The notes below the pieces were generated by a model. The model did not search any database. It was not told where the DNA came from and was given only the letters and a program-made list of their open reading frames with translations. From Croceibacterium soli (GTDB lineage Bacteria > Pseudomonadota > Alphaproteobacteria > Sphingomonadales > Sphingomonadaceae): 64,000 bases of DNA. Positions within the stretch are counted from its first letter, which is position 1. Every line of letters begins with the position of its first letter. Shown piece by piece: positions 31,009 through 39,518 of this stretch. The stretch covers positions 620,001-684,000 of the forward strand of contig NZ_WTYK01000001.1 of assembly GCF_009828065.1 (NCBI RefSeq). The letters run 5' to 3'. Made by a program: the position numbers and the translations under genes.

Positions 31009-32388
31009 ATGATCATCTTTGCGCGTATCCTTCCGCTTCCCGCGGCCGCCGTGCTGGCGCTGGCGGGCCCGGCTTTCGCCCAGCAGCGGGCCACGCCGGA
31101 GAACCAGCTGTTCGACAAGGTCCTGCCGCAGAAAGTGCTGGAGGAGGACGCAGTCGAAGTCGTCTCCACCCCGACCGTCCAGCCGCTCAACGTGCAGCAG
31201 CCGCGCTATCCCGAAGTGCAGCCGTGGAGCGTGGCGGACGCGCAGCAATTGCTCGCGGTCGTCGAAGGGATCGGCGCCGAAGGCCTCGACCCGCGCGACT
31301 ACCGGCCGGCAGAGCTGCGCCAGGCGATCGCCCGTGGCCCGAGTCCGCAGCTCGACCAGCTCGCCAGCGAGACATTCGTCTGGTTGGTCGAGGACTTGCG
31401 CGACGGGCGCACCCCGATGGAGGCGCGCAAGCAGTGGTTCGTGGTCGATCCCGATCCTGACCTGCTGCCGACCGGCGAACTGCTGGCCAAGGCGCTTGCC
31501 GGCCGCAATGTCGCCGCGACGCTCGCCTCGCTCGCCCCGACGCACCCGGATTACGCCGCGCTCAAGGCGGAGCTGGCGAGGACGCCTGCTTCCCAGGCCA
31601 AGCAGCGGGCGATGATTCGCGCCAACATGGACCGCTGGCGCTGGCTCGCCCGCGACCTCGGCGGCCAGTACCTGATCACCAACGTGCCGGAATACCAGCT
31701 GCGGCTGACGGTCAACGACAAGATCATCCGCACCTACAAGACGATCGTCGGCAAGCCGGGCCGTACCGCGACCCCGCAGCTCGCCGAAACGGTCGAAGGC
31801 GTGATCTTCAACCCGACCTGGACTGTGCCGCAGTCGATCGTGAAGGGCGAGGGGCTCGGCGCCAAAGTGCTGAACAACCCGGGCTGGGCTCGGTCGGCCG
31901 GCTACAAGGCGACCAAGGCGGCGGACGGCAACGTCTACGTCGTCCAGCAGCCCGGGCCGACCAACTCGCTCGGCATGATGAAGCTCGACATGCCCAACCC
32001 GCACGCGATCTTCCTGCACGACACGCCCGCCCGCAACCTGTTCAACACCGAGAACCGCGCGCTGAGCCACGGCTGCATCCGCACCGAGCGCGCGCTCGAA
32101 CTGGCGATGACCATCGCCATCCTCGGCCAGGGCGCGACGAAGGACGAAGCAGTCGCGATCTCGACGTCCGGCGAATACACCCGCGTGCCGGTGGTGAAGA
32201 CGATGCCCGTCTACATCACATACTTCACGATGGGCCGCGACATCGAGGGCAACCTGCGCACCTTCAACGACATCTACGGCCGCGATGCGCCCGTCCTCGC
32301 CAGCTTCAACGCCCCCCGCGTCGGCAACCGCGCCCGCGTGACCAGCGAGGAAGCCGTCGAGATCATCGACGACCTGCAGACGTCCTGA
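31009..32388 (+). CDS. L,D-transpeptidase (YcbB-type, YkuD catalytic domain)
   Basis: A periplasmic peptidoglycan cross-linking enzyme of 459 residues. The signal peptide is MIIFARILPLPAAAVLALAG ending at AFA. A peptidoglycan-binding-like helical region (VADAQQLLAVVEGIGAEGLD, DPRDYRPAEL) precedes the YkuD domain, which has the HxxS/HGC-type catalytic motif FLHDTPARNLF and SHGCIRTERALELA. The size and layout resemble E. coli YcbB (LdtD), which makes 3-3 cross-links and can confer beta-lactam tolerance. An ATG 63 bases upstream would place extra charged residues before the signal peptide and is less likely. Confidence 0.92.
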   Translation: MIIFARILPLPAAAVLALAGPAFAQQRATPENQLFDKVLPQKVLEEDAVEVVSTPTVQPLNVQQPRYPEVQPWSVADAQQLLAVVEGIGAEGLDPRDYRPAELRQAIARGPSPQLDQLASETFVWLVEDLRDGRTPMEARKQWFVVDPDPDLLPTGELLAKALAGRNVAATLASLAPTHPDYAALKAELARTPASQAKQRAMIRANMDRWRWLARDLGGQYLITNVPEYQLRLTVNDKIIRTYKTIVGKPGRTATPQLAETVEGVIFNPTWTVPQSIVKGEGLGAKVLNNPGWARSAGYKATKAADGNVYVVQQPGPTNSLGMMKLDMPNPHAIFLHDTPARNLFNTENRALSHGCIRTERALELAMTIAILGQGATKDEAVAISTSGEYTRVPVVKTMPVYITYFTMGRDIEGNLRTFNDIYGRDAPVLASFNAPRVGNRARVTSEEAVEIIDDLQTS

Positions 32389-32421
32389 CGGTTCGGGCAG
32401 CGACGGGCGCGCCGGCTGCCC

Positions 32422-32582
32422 GATGGACCCTTAAACGAGTTCAGGGTGACGATAAGGGCTGAGGTGCCGATAAGGGCTGAGGTGCCGACAAGGGCTGAGG
32501 TGCAGATATAGGGCTGAGGTGACGATAAGGGTCGGCAGCCCGGCAAGCCCCGTCATCCTGAACTCGTTTCAGGATCCATCCC
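32422..32582. repeat. Palindromic repeats flanking an 18-bp tandem array
   Basis: A 'gatggacccttaaacgagtt...cagggtgacg' element at 32422-32450 is followed by four units of the pattern gataagggctgaggtgcc (18 bases, last units degenerate) at about 32451-32530. The inverted element cgtcatcctgaactcgtttc...aggatccatc follows at 32551-32580. No gene is present. The array lies directly after the L,D-transpeptidase stop. Confidence 0.85.
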
Positions 32583-32627
32583 GCCCCAAGCGAAGTTCCA
32601 GCAGAAGCGAGCTGAAGCCGCCCCCGC

Positions 32628-33117
32628 GTTTTGCGCTCGCAGAGGCGCAGAGGCGCGGAGGTGAAGTTGTGAACCTATCCCCCAAGGTCATTCCCACTTC
32701 CGCAGGGTGACGAGCGCATCGACATTCCTCTTCGCGCCCTTGCGTGAGAATCTTCTTCTCTGCGCCTCTGCGCCTCTGCGAGCGCAAAAATCCTCCGCGG
32801 CTCCGCGTGAACATCTCGATGGCGAGGTCTCTCTGCGCCTCCACCACCCCCAACCCCCTCCTCTGAAGAGGAGGGGACTTTCGGGCGTGAGAGTAAATCC
32901 TCCCCTGCAAGGGGAGGTGGCAGCCCGCAGGGCTGACGGAGGGGTGTCACCCTGTCGGCTGGCGGTTACACCCCTCCACCACCCCTGCGGCGGCGGTCCC
33001 CCTCCCCTTGCAGGGGAGGATTGCTTCGCGCCTTTGCGTGAGGAACTTCTCCTCTTCTCTGCGCCTCCGCGCCTCTGCGAGCGCCGAATCCTGCACGGCT
33101 CCGCGTCTCCGCCTGAA
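32628..33117. repeat. Field of 'gcgcctctgcg' and 'cctcccc' repeats
   Basis: Three blocks of the 'gcgcctctgcgcctctgcg' family (about 32629-32665, 32742-32817 and 33035-33117) alternate with 'cctcccc' elements (about 32846-32880, ccctcctctgaagaggaggg; 32893-33030, with ends tcctcccctgcaaggggagg and cctccccttgcaggggagga). Short open frames cross the field but are made of repeat sequence only. Confidence 0.8.
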
Positions 33118-33569
33118 CGGCAGGGACTTGCCTCTTGACAAAATGAACCAAATGGGTTACGCACCAGCCCGCCAGCAACCAACTGGCAAACGTGGCGGGT
33201 GCGGGAGCGTGGAAGCGCTTCGCTCTCATGTCCCGCAAAGGCCGGCGCGCCTCGGGCATCTTGTCCGCAAGCGTGTCCGATCCGGTGCGAAGCGCGGGCG
33301 CGGTGGATGTCAACGCCGATGCCCGGCCAGGAGGCGGCTACCTGCGAGCCCTGACCGCCTTCGCTCCGCACCATAGGGCCGAGCCGGTGAGCCACCAGCG
33401 TGGGCTCTCACCGGCCGTTCGCAAGACCAGCCTCACGCGAAGCACGCCCGTGACGCTCGGGCCTTACGCGCCGGCCAGCCCGTCCGCGTTCTTCGGCTTA
33501 TCCCGAGCTAGCCACCGGGCGCTCGCGCGCGCCTGCCGTCCAGAGGCTATCCTGCGAACAGGTAGCGCT
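33118..33569. other. Unexplained 450-base stretch without a recognised gene
   Basis: This GC-rich stretch begins with TTGACAAAATGAACC and the short palindrome aacc-aaatg-ggtt at about 33148-33160, then continues to the stop of the L,D-transpeptidase at 33570. Short open frames exist on both strands but none has a domain I recognise, and the longest end inside flanking repeats. Known structural RNAs (RNase P, tmRNA, SRP RNA) were looked for by their conserved cores and not found. Confidence 0.4.
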
Positions 33570-34199
33570 CTAAGCGATGTTGAGCCGATCCGCGAAAATC
33601 AGGCGGCCGCCGGAAAGCTGGGTCAGGGCGAACATGAAGTCGTCCGGAGCCATCGCCAGGCAGCCGTTGGAGCGGCCCAGCTTGCCCCACTTCTCGACAT
33701 GGACCGGCCGGGCGTAGTCGGCCGCGTGCATCACGATCGCGCGGTCGAGCGCATTCGAATTGTCAGGATCGAGCCCGCCGAGGCGGATCGAGGTGCCGTA
33801 GCGACCCTTGTACCATTCCCACGAGATGTAGGCCCCGCGGCTGGTCGCGTTGGATCCGTGCACGTTCGAGAACGTCTTGAGCCACCCGTCGTGCTCGGGA
33901 TCGGAGCCGGTGCCGTGGGCCACGCGGTAGGACGTGACGGTCCCCGCCTCGAGATTGGCGAAGTGGAAGCGCGGCAGCGCCGAATGGACGCCGAAGTCGG
34001 CGATGCCGGCCATGTCGCGGCGCCACAGCACCGCGCCGGCCCGGGCGACTTCCCGCTGGGCGATCTCCAGGATGCGAGCCGCTTGCGCGCCGCCGGTGTG
34101 CACTTGCGCGGGCAGGCGGGCGGGCAGCGCCAGAGCGCCGGCCGCCGCCGTTGCCGACGCGATGAAGGTGCGCCTGTCGATTGTCCGTCCCATGTCCAT
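33570..34199 (-). CDS. Murein L,D-transpeptidase catalytic domain protein (YkuD_2-like), Tat-exported
   Basis: A 209-residue secreted protein. The N-terminus carries a twin-arginine type signal (TIDRRTFIASATAAAGALAL), so it is probably exported folded by the Tat system. The C-terminal half shows the YkuD_2 arrangement: GSNATSRGAYISWEWY, IVMHAADYARP with the catalytic His, and the cysteine motif GRSNGCLAMAPDDF. This family differs from the SHGC-type L,D-transpeptidase encoded at 31009-32388, so the window holds two distinct L,D-transpeptidase-like proteins. Confidence 0.86.
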   Translation of the reverse strand: MDMGRTIDRRTFIASATAAAGALALPARLPAQVHTGGAQAARILEIAQREVARAGAVLWRRDMAGIADFGVHSALPRFHFANLEAGTVTSYRVAHGTGSDPEHDGWLKTFSNVHGSNATSRGAYISWEWYKGRYGTSIRLGGLDPDNSNALDRAIVMHAADYARPVHVEKWGKLGRSNGCLAMAPDDFMFALTQLSGGRLIFADRLNIA

Positions 34200-34300
34200 C
34201 TACTTAGCGCATGTTCCTAGCCGTGGCGTGAATGGGCCCGCAGCGCCGCGGCGGCAAGCCGTGGCATGCATCCGCCGAGATGTGCATGGCTCGACGACGT

Positions 34301-34813
34301 TCAATTCGCCAGCGTCAGATCGTCGCCGGAAATCCGCACGTTCGGAACGCTCGAGAGGAACGTCTGCCCCAGCAGCGATACCGGCAGCCCTTCCGGCACG
34401 ATGACCGCCTGCACGCTGCGCGCCTCGAAATCGCCGACTGCGACGCTGTCGAGCACGACCGGCACGCCCAGCACGGGCCCGCTGGCGCCGTGCGCGACCG
34501 GGGCGAGGGCGCTGGGATCCCAATGCAGGCCCATGCCGCGCGCGTCCTCGCCGGTCAGCGCCACGACGCTGGCGCCGGTATCGACCAGCATCCGGTAATC
34601 GCGCGTGTCGACGCGCACATCGGCGTAAAAGTGGCCGTCCCCCGCGCGCGGCAGCACCAGGGGGCCGCCGCGCCAGGCGGGCCTAGCCGCCGGACGGGCC
34701 TCGGGAGCAGGCGCTCGCGCAGGCCTCGCGCCCTCGCTCGCCTCCGGCCCATCCGGAGCGAACCAGCCGATCAGCGCGCCGATGATGAGCACGATGGGAA
34801 GGAGCGCTTTCAT
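34301..34813 (-). CDS. Retropepsin-like aspartic protease, membrane anchored
   Basis: A 170-residue protein with an N-terminal membrane helix (ALLPIVLIIGALIGWF), an Ala/Pro-rich linker and one retropepsin fold. The active-site triad is in YRMLVDTGASVVALTGEDA (Asp-Thr-Gly), and the second conserved region is SLLGQTFLSSVPNVRISGD. This corresponds to the bacterial clan AA proteases (TIGR02281 type), which would work as dimers facing the periplasm. Substrates are unknown. It lies about 100 bases upstream of, and on the same strand as, the YkuD_2 gene. Confidence 0.85.
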   Translation of the reverse strand: MKALLPIVLIIGALIGWFAPDGPEASEGARPARAPAPEARPAARPAWRGGPLVLPRAGDGHFYADVRVDTRDYRMLVDTGASVVALTGEDARGMGLHWDPSALAPVAHGASGPVLGVPVVLDSVAVGDFEARSVQAVIVPEGLPVSLLGQTFLSSVPNVRISGDDLTLAN

Positions 34814-34856
34814 AGGGGCGAGCCTAGGCGTGTGGGTTTAATGCACCGTAAAGCCC

Positions 34857-34940
34857 CGTCGTCCCGGACTTGATCCGGGACCGCTGGCCGCCGGGTCCGG
34901 CCAGGCGGGCAGCGATCCCGGGTCGAGCCCGGGATGACGA
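34857..34940. repeat. Pair of 'gtcccggatc' palindromic repeats
   Basis: The palindromes gtcccggacttgatccggga (near 34860) and atcccgggtcgagcccggga (near 34915) lie between the stop of ispG and the start of the retropepsin gene, both on the minus strand. They could act as a hairpin spacer or attenuator between the transcripts. Confidence 0.75.
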
Positions 34941-34948
34941 GTTCGCCG

Positions 34949-36094
34949 CTATTCGGCCGCTTCGGCGGGCACCTCGGACAGGCCGGCTTCGCTCATTTCC
35001 GCCTCGATCTCCGCCGCCTTCTTCTCGACCAGCTCGACGATGTGTTCGAGCATGTCCTCGTCGCGCACGTGGTGGTCGGTCACGCCCGAGAGGTAGACCA
35101 TGTGCTTGCCGGCGCCGCCGCCGGTCAGGCCGATGTCTGTCTCGCGCGCTTCGCCGGGGCCGTTCACCACGCAGCCGAGCACCGAGAGCGAGAGCGGCGT
35201 CTTGATGTGGGACAGCCGCTCTTCCAGCGCCTGGACGGTGCGGATCACGTCGAAGCCCTGGCGCGCGCAGCTCGGGCAGGAGACGACGCGAACGCCGCGG
35301 GTGCGCAAGCCGAGGGACTTGAGGATCTCGAAGCCGACCTTCACTTCCTGTTCCGGCTCGGCCGAGAGCGAGACGCGGATCGTGTCGCCGATGCCGGCCC
35401 AGAGCAGGTTGCCCATGCCGATGCTCGACTTCACGGTGCCGCCGATCAGGCCGCCCGCCTCGGTGATGCCGAGGTGCAGCGGGCAGTCGACGGCGTCGGC
35501 GAGCTGCATGTAGGCGGCGACGGCGAGGAACACGTCGCTCGCCTTCACGGCCACTTTGTATTCGTGGAAGTCGTGGTCCTGCAGCAGCTTGATGTGGTCG
35601 AGCGCGCTTTCGACCAGCGCATCGGGGCAGGGCTCGCCGTACTTTTCGAGCAGGTCCTTCTCGAGGCTGCCGGCATTCACGCCGATGCGAATCGCGCAGC
35701 CGTTCGCCTTGGCCGCGCGGACGACCTCGGCCACCCGCTCGTTCGAGCCGATATTGCCCGGATTGATCCGCAGGCACGCCGCGCCGGCGTCCGCCGCTTC
35801 GAGCGCGCGCTTGTAGTGGAAGTGGATGTCGGCGACGATCGGCACGCGCGCGGCCCTGACGATCTGCCCGAGCGCCGCGGTGCTGTCCGTATCCGGGCAG
35901 GAGACCCGGACGATGTCCGCGCCAGCATCCTCGCAGCGGCGGATCTGGTCGATCGTCGCCGCGGCGTCGGACGTGGGGGTGTTGGTCATCGTCTGCACGG
36001 TGATCGGCGCATCGCCGCCCACGGGGACGTTGCCGACCATGATCTGGCGACTCGTGCGCCGGTGGATCGTGCGCCAGGGGCGGATTTCGTTCAT
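34949..36094 (-). CDS. ispG: 4-hydroxy-3-methylbut-2-en-1-yl diphosphate synthase IspG
   Basis: The [4Fe-4S] enzyme of the penultimate step of the non-mevalonate isoprenoid pathway, feeding ubiquinone, carotenoids and undecaprenyl phosphate. The 381-residue protein shows the TIM-barrel start [19 protein letters not shown], the RINPGNIG motif, and the cluster-binding part with cysteines in [13 protein letters not shown] and [16 protein letters not shown], the latter also carrying the catalytic Glu. Length and order are those of the short bacterial type. Confidence 0.97.
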   Translation of the reverse strand: MNEIRPWRTIHRRTSRQIMVGNVPVGGDAPITVQTMTNTPTSDAAATIDQIRRCEDAGADIVRVSCPDTDSTAALGQIVRAARVPIVADIHFHYKRALEAADAGAACLRINPGNIGSNERVAEVVRAAKANGCAIRIGVNAGSLEKDLLEKYGEPCPDALVESALDHIKLLQDHDFHEYKVAVKASDVFLAVAAYMQLADAVDCPLHLGITEAGGLIGGTVKSSIGMGNLLWAGIGDTIRVSLSAEPEQEVKVGFEILKSLGLRTRGVRVVSCPSCARQGFDVIRTVQALEERLSHIKTPLSLSVLGCVVNGPGEARETDIGLTGGGAGKHMVYLSGVTDHHVRDEDMLEHIVELVEKKAAEIEAEMSEAGLSEVPAEAAE

Positions 36095-36286
36095 TTACGC
36101 GAGCCGTTTCTTGACGAAGTGCAGGGGGAGGAGATCGCTCATCGCGGGCGCCTTTAGCAGCTTTGCGCCGTGTAGGAAAATCGCGGTTTACCGGGCCTGA
36201 AGGATCGCTGCCGCCCGCCCGGCCAAGAATCGGGGCCGCCGAGCGCCGCCATTGCGGGATTTCCGCCGCCGTCTTAGGGACGCAGG

Positions 36287-38059
36287 GTGGAAGAAGCGGC
36301 GCACCCGGACACCCTTTTCATCGGCTTCGTGATGCTCGGCTTCGCGCTCGCCTTCGTGCTGCTGTTCCGGCGCCTGGGCCTCGGTGCGACCCTGGGCTAC
36401 CTCGTGGCCGGGGCGGTCGCCGGGCCTTACGTCCTCGGTCTCGTCGGCGGGGCCGAGGAGATGATGGGCTTCGCCGAGCTCGGCATCGTGCTGCTGCTGT
36501 TCGTCGTCGGCCTGGAGCTCAACCCCACGCGGTTGTGGCGGATGAAGCGCGATATTTTCGGCATCGGCCTGCTGCAGGTGGCCGCGTGCGGGCTGGCGGT
36601 GACCGGGGTGATCCTGCTGATGACCGGCTTCTCCCCGGCCGCGGCGCTGGCGCTGGGGCTGCCGCTGGGCTTGTCCTCGACCGCGCAGGTCCTGCCGATG
36701 CTGCGTTCGGCCGGGCGCATGCGCACGCCTTTCGGGGAGCGGGCCTTCGCGATCCTGCTGTTCCAGGACCTGTCGATCATCCCGCTGATCACCATCGTCG
36801 CCGCGATGAGCCGCAACCCGGCCGACCAGGGCGGACCGCCCGGCTGGCAGCTGGCGCTGCTGACGCTGGCGGCCATCGCCGGCCTGATCGCCGCCGGCCG
36901 GTTCGTGATCCGCCCGCTGTTCCGCCTGATCGGCGGCCTGGGGGAGCGCGAGATGTTCATCGTCGCCGCGCTGTTCACTGTGGTGGCTTCGGCGGCCCTG
37001 ATGCAGTGGCTCGGCCTCTCGACCGCCCTCGGCGCGTTCATCGCCGGGGTCATGCTGGCCGATTCCCCCTATCGCCATGAGCTGGAGGCGGATGTCGAAC
37101 CGTTCCGGTCGATCCTGCTGGGGCTGTTCTTCCTGGCGGTCGGGATGATGCTCGATCTCGGCGCGATCGCCGAGCGGCCGTGGTTCGTGTTCGGCATGGC
37201 GCTGGCGCTGATCGCCACCAAGACCGCGGTGATCATGGCCATCGGCCTGGTCATCCGCATGACCTGGCGCAGCGCGCTGGCGCTCGGCCTGCTGCTCAGC
37301 CAGGGCGGCGAGTTCGGCTTCGTGCTGTTCGCGCAGGCGCGCGGGGCGATGCTGATCGGGGACGAGGCGGCGAGCCTCTTCGGCGCGGTGGTGACGCTGT
37401 CCATGGCCACGACCCCGTTCCTGATGGCGCTGACCGCGCGGGTGCGGACCGAGCCCGCGCGGCCCGGCCAGGAACGCGAGGGGCCAGAAGACCAGACGGC
37501 CGGCGCGCTCGTCGTCGGCTATGGCCGCTTCGGGCAGACGGTGGCGCAGACGCTGATCGCCGGCGGCGTCACGGTGACCTTGATCGACAACGACGTGGAG
37601 ATGATCGACGTGGCCGAGCAGTTCGGCGCCAAGGTCTATTTCGGCGACGGCACCCGGCTCGACCTCCTGCGCCAGGCCGGCGCGGCGGAGGCCGAGTTGA
37701 TCCTGTTCTGCATCAACGGCGACCAGATCGAGCCCGCCCTCGTTCACGCGGTGCACAAGGCCTTCCCGCGCGCAGCGATCTACGTCCGCGGCTACGATCG
37801 CCGTACGGTGCTAAAGCTGAGCGATACCCCGGCGGAATACGTCGTGCGCGAAGTGCTCGAATCGGCGCGGCTCATGGCCCGCCTGGGGCTCGGAAAGCTC
37901 GGCCTCGGCGAACAGGCGATTGCACAGGCGGAAGAGATCTACCGTACGACCGACAAGGAGCGGCTGTCCAAGCAGATCGCCGCCGGCGACATCCGAGCCG
38001 CGCGCGACGTCATTCTCACGCGGCCGCAAGCTCCCGACCCTGCGGGAGAGCCTGGCTAG
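36287..38059 (+). CDS. Kef-type monovalent cation:proton antiporter (CPA2) with TrkA-N domain
   Basis: A 590-residue membrane protein with about twelve helices forming a Na+/H+ exchanger fold (LLLFVVGLELNPTRLW, GLSSTAQVLPMLRSAG, FQDLSIIPLITIVAA, LGAFIAGVMLADSPYRHE). It is followed by a cytoplasmic Rossmann TrkA-N/RCK domain from about residue 405 (ALVVGYGRFGQTVAQTLIAG). The layout matches KefB/KefC/YbaL antiporters, which exchange K+ for H+ during electrophile stress or pH change. No separate ancillary subunit gene is adjacent. Translation starts at GTG shortly after GGGACGCAGG. Confidence 0.92.
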   Translation: MEEAAHPDTLFIGFVMLGFALAFVLLFRRLGLGATLGYLVAGAVAGPYVLGLVGGAEEMMGFAELGIVLLLFVVGLELNPTRLWRMKRDIFGIGLLQVAACGLAVTGVILLMTGFSPAAALALGLPLGLSSTAQVLPMLRSAGRMRTPFGERAFAILLFQDLSIIPLITIVAAMSRNPADQGGPPGWQLALLTLAAIAGLIAAGRFVIRPLFRLIGGLGEREMFIVAALFTVVASAALMQWLGLSTALGAFIAGVMLADSPYRHELEADVEPFRSILLGLFFLAVGMMLDLGAIAERPWFVFGMALALIATKTAVIMAIGLVIRMTWRSALALGLLLSQGGEFGFVLFAQARGAMLIGDEAASLFGAVVTLSMATTPFLMALTARVRTEPARPGQEREGPEDQTAGALVVGYGRFGQTVAQTLIAGGVTVTLIDNDVEMIDVAEQFGAKVYFGDGTRLDLLRQAGAAEAELILFCINGDQIEPALVHAVHKAFPRAAIYVRGYDRRTVLKLSDTPAEYVVREVLESARLMARLGLGKLGLGEQAIAQAEEIYRTTDKERLSKQIAAGDIRAARDVILTRPQAPDPAGEPG

Positions 38060-38082
38060 GCGCATTGCCTTGCCCACACCCC

Positions 38083-38366
38083 CTCGTCATGCTGAACTCG
38101 TTTCAGCACCCATCTCTCCGCCCGCACCCAGGCGTCCGTGCGTGTGGACACATGGACCCTGAAACACGTTCAGGGTGACGGAGAAGCAAGCGGGCTAGGC
38201 TGCCACAGCCTCCACACTGCCGGCCCTTGTCCTGAGCCTAGGCGGCACCCGCGCGCCATCGTCCTTCGACAAGCTCAGGACGAACGGATCGGGGGGAGAT
38301 GGGTCTGAGCGGAGTACCCCCCGCCCCCCGTTCGTGGTGAGCTTGTCGAACCACGAGAGGCACGCG
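38083..38366. repeat. Two repeat families in the gap after the antiporter gene
   Basis: A 'cgtcatgctgaactcgtttc...agcaccc' element (38087-38113) and a 'catggaccctgaaacacgtt...cagggtgacgg' element (38151-38181) are followed by a convergent pair of the 'ccttcgacaagctcaggacg' (38261-38286) and 'cgttcgtggtgagcttgtcg' (38329-38352) family. Together they fill the 320-base gap between the convergent antiporter and acetyltransferase genes. No other feature is visible. Confidence 0.8.
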
Positions 38367-38379
38367 CGAGCCCCCGATC

Positions 38380-38898
38380 CTACAGGGCCAGTTCGTAGAG
38401 AAACTCGTGGTCGCGCTGGCTGCCGACCCAGAAGTCGATATCGGCCACGTGCTCGAAGCCGTAGCGGCGGTAGAACCGCTGGGCGCCGAAGTTCTCGCTG
38501 TAGACCGAAAGCTGCACCGCGTCCGCCCCCCAGGTACGCGCCTCGGCGATCGCCCACTCCAGCAGGGCAGCGCCCAGCCCCTGGCCCGTGGCGGACGGCG
38601 CGCAGTAGAGCTGGCTGAGATACACGGGATACTCCGGCCGCGGCTCCGGCCGCCCCTCCAGCCCCTGCCCCAGCACGATCAGCGCATAGGCGACCAGCGC
38701 GCCCTGCTTTTCGGCCACCTTGATGCGCGTCGCCGGGTCGGCGATGTGGGCGCGATAGCGCTCGGCGGAGCGCTCCGTCTCATAGAAGCTCGCCAGGTCG
38801 TCCGGCTTGTACAGCGTCCCGAAGGCAGCCTCGAAGCTCTCTCGGGCGAGGGCGGCGAGAGCCTCTGCATCTTGCGGCAGGGCGGGGCGCAGCACCAT
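38380..38898 (-). CDS. GNAT family N-acetyltransferase
   Basis: A 172-residue acetyltransferase of the GNAT fold. It starts MVLRPALPQDAEALAALARE, and the acetyl-CoA binding region lies around YLSQLYCAPSATGQGLGAALLEWAIAEA, where QGLGAAL is the Q/R-x-x-G-x-A/G loop. The closing segment is FGAQRFYRRYGFEHVADIDFWVG. The substrate is not predictable. Five bases separate its start from the stop of a second GNAT gene upstream, so the two are one transcript. Confidence 0.88.
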   Translation of the reverse strand: MVLRPALPQDAEALAALARESFEAAFGTLYKPDDLASFYETERSAERYRAHIADPATRIKVAEKQGALVAYALIVLGQGLEGRPEPRPEYPVYLSQLYCAPSATGQGLGAALLEWAIAEARTWGADAVQLSVYSENFGAQRFYRRYGFEHVADIDFWVGSQRDHEFLYELAL

Positions 38899-38903
38899 GG
38901 CGG

Positions 38904-39368
38904 TCAGAGGCTCCGGCTCATGCAGACGGAGAATTCGTCGCCGAGATAGTCGCCGAAGTCGGCGCATTCCGAGAAGCCGTGCTTGCGATAGAGCGCGGCG
39001 GCAGGCTGGAACGGCTCGGGCCGGCCGGTCTCGAGCCCGAGCCAGGTGTAGCCGCGCCGGCGCGCCTCCGCGATCAGGTGCAGCAGGATCGCCTGCCCGG
39101 CCCCTTTGCCGCGGTATTCGGGCGCGGCCCGCATCGACTTCAGCTCGCCCCGCGCTGGGCCGAGTTCCTTGAGCGCCCCGACCGCGGCGAGCGTGTCGCC
39201 GTCCCAGGCGGAGAAGAACGTCACGTCCGCCTCCCGCAGGCGCTCGGCCGGCATCGCATGGACTTTGCAGGCGGGCGACCAGCGGTGCATCTCGGCCAGG
39301 TGCAGGTCGAGCAGCGCGGCGATCTCGGGCCGCAGGGGATCGTCCGCAGTGATGCGATAGTCTGCCAT
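38904..39368 (-). CDS. GNAT family N-acetyltransferase
   Basis: A 154-residue GNAT acetyltransferase. The central motif is ELKSMRAAPEYRGKGAGQAILLHL with the RGKGAGQ acetyl-CoA loop, followed by YTWLGLETGRPEPFQPAAALY and FSECADFGDY. This pattern is close to the PhnO/YhfO-like acetyltransferases, but no substrate can be assigned. It is immediately upstream of the other GNAT gene with no sequence similarity beyond the fold, so the pair is not a recent tandem duplication. Confidence 0.87.
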   Translation of the reverse strand: MADYRITADDPLRPEIAALLDLHLAEMHRWSPACKVHAMPAERLREADVTFFSAWDGDTLAAVGALKELGPARGELKSMRAAPEYRGKGAGQAILLHLIAEARRRGYTWLGLETGRPEPFQPAAALYRKHGFSECADFGDYLGDEFSVCMSRSL

Positions 39369-39437
39369 GGCGCGCTTGTGCTTGCGCCGGTCCGGGCTGG
39401 CAAGAGGATGTTCGTGTCAAGGTTCGGCCCTGGTGAG

Positions 39438-39480
39438 GCCTTGTCCCCCTCCTCTTTAGAGGAGGGGCTAGGGGTGGTGG
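39438..39480. repeat. Short 'cctcctctttagaggagg' element
   Basis: The hairpin ccccctcctctttagaggag is followed by ggggctaggggtggtggagg, a truncated member of the 'cctcccc' family. It occupies part of the 150-base gap between pheA and the GNAT pair. No terminator with a T-run was seen. Confidence 0.65.
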
Positions 39481-39518
39481 AGGCACGCGAAGGTTTCGCC
39501 CCCCGCAGCACCACCCCG

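Noticed and set aside
32966-33313. 115-codon minus-strand open frame ending in GWCVTHLVHFVKRQV followed by repeat-encoded residues
   Set aside because: No domain, no ribosome-binding site, and its C-terminal third is made of dispersed repeat sequence; kept only as part of the unexplained stretch.
33118-33569. Possible RNase P RNA, tmRNA or SRP RNA gene
   Set aside because: The conserved cores (gaggaaagtccgg, the tmRNA ends, the SRP tetraloop region) are absent on both strands.
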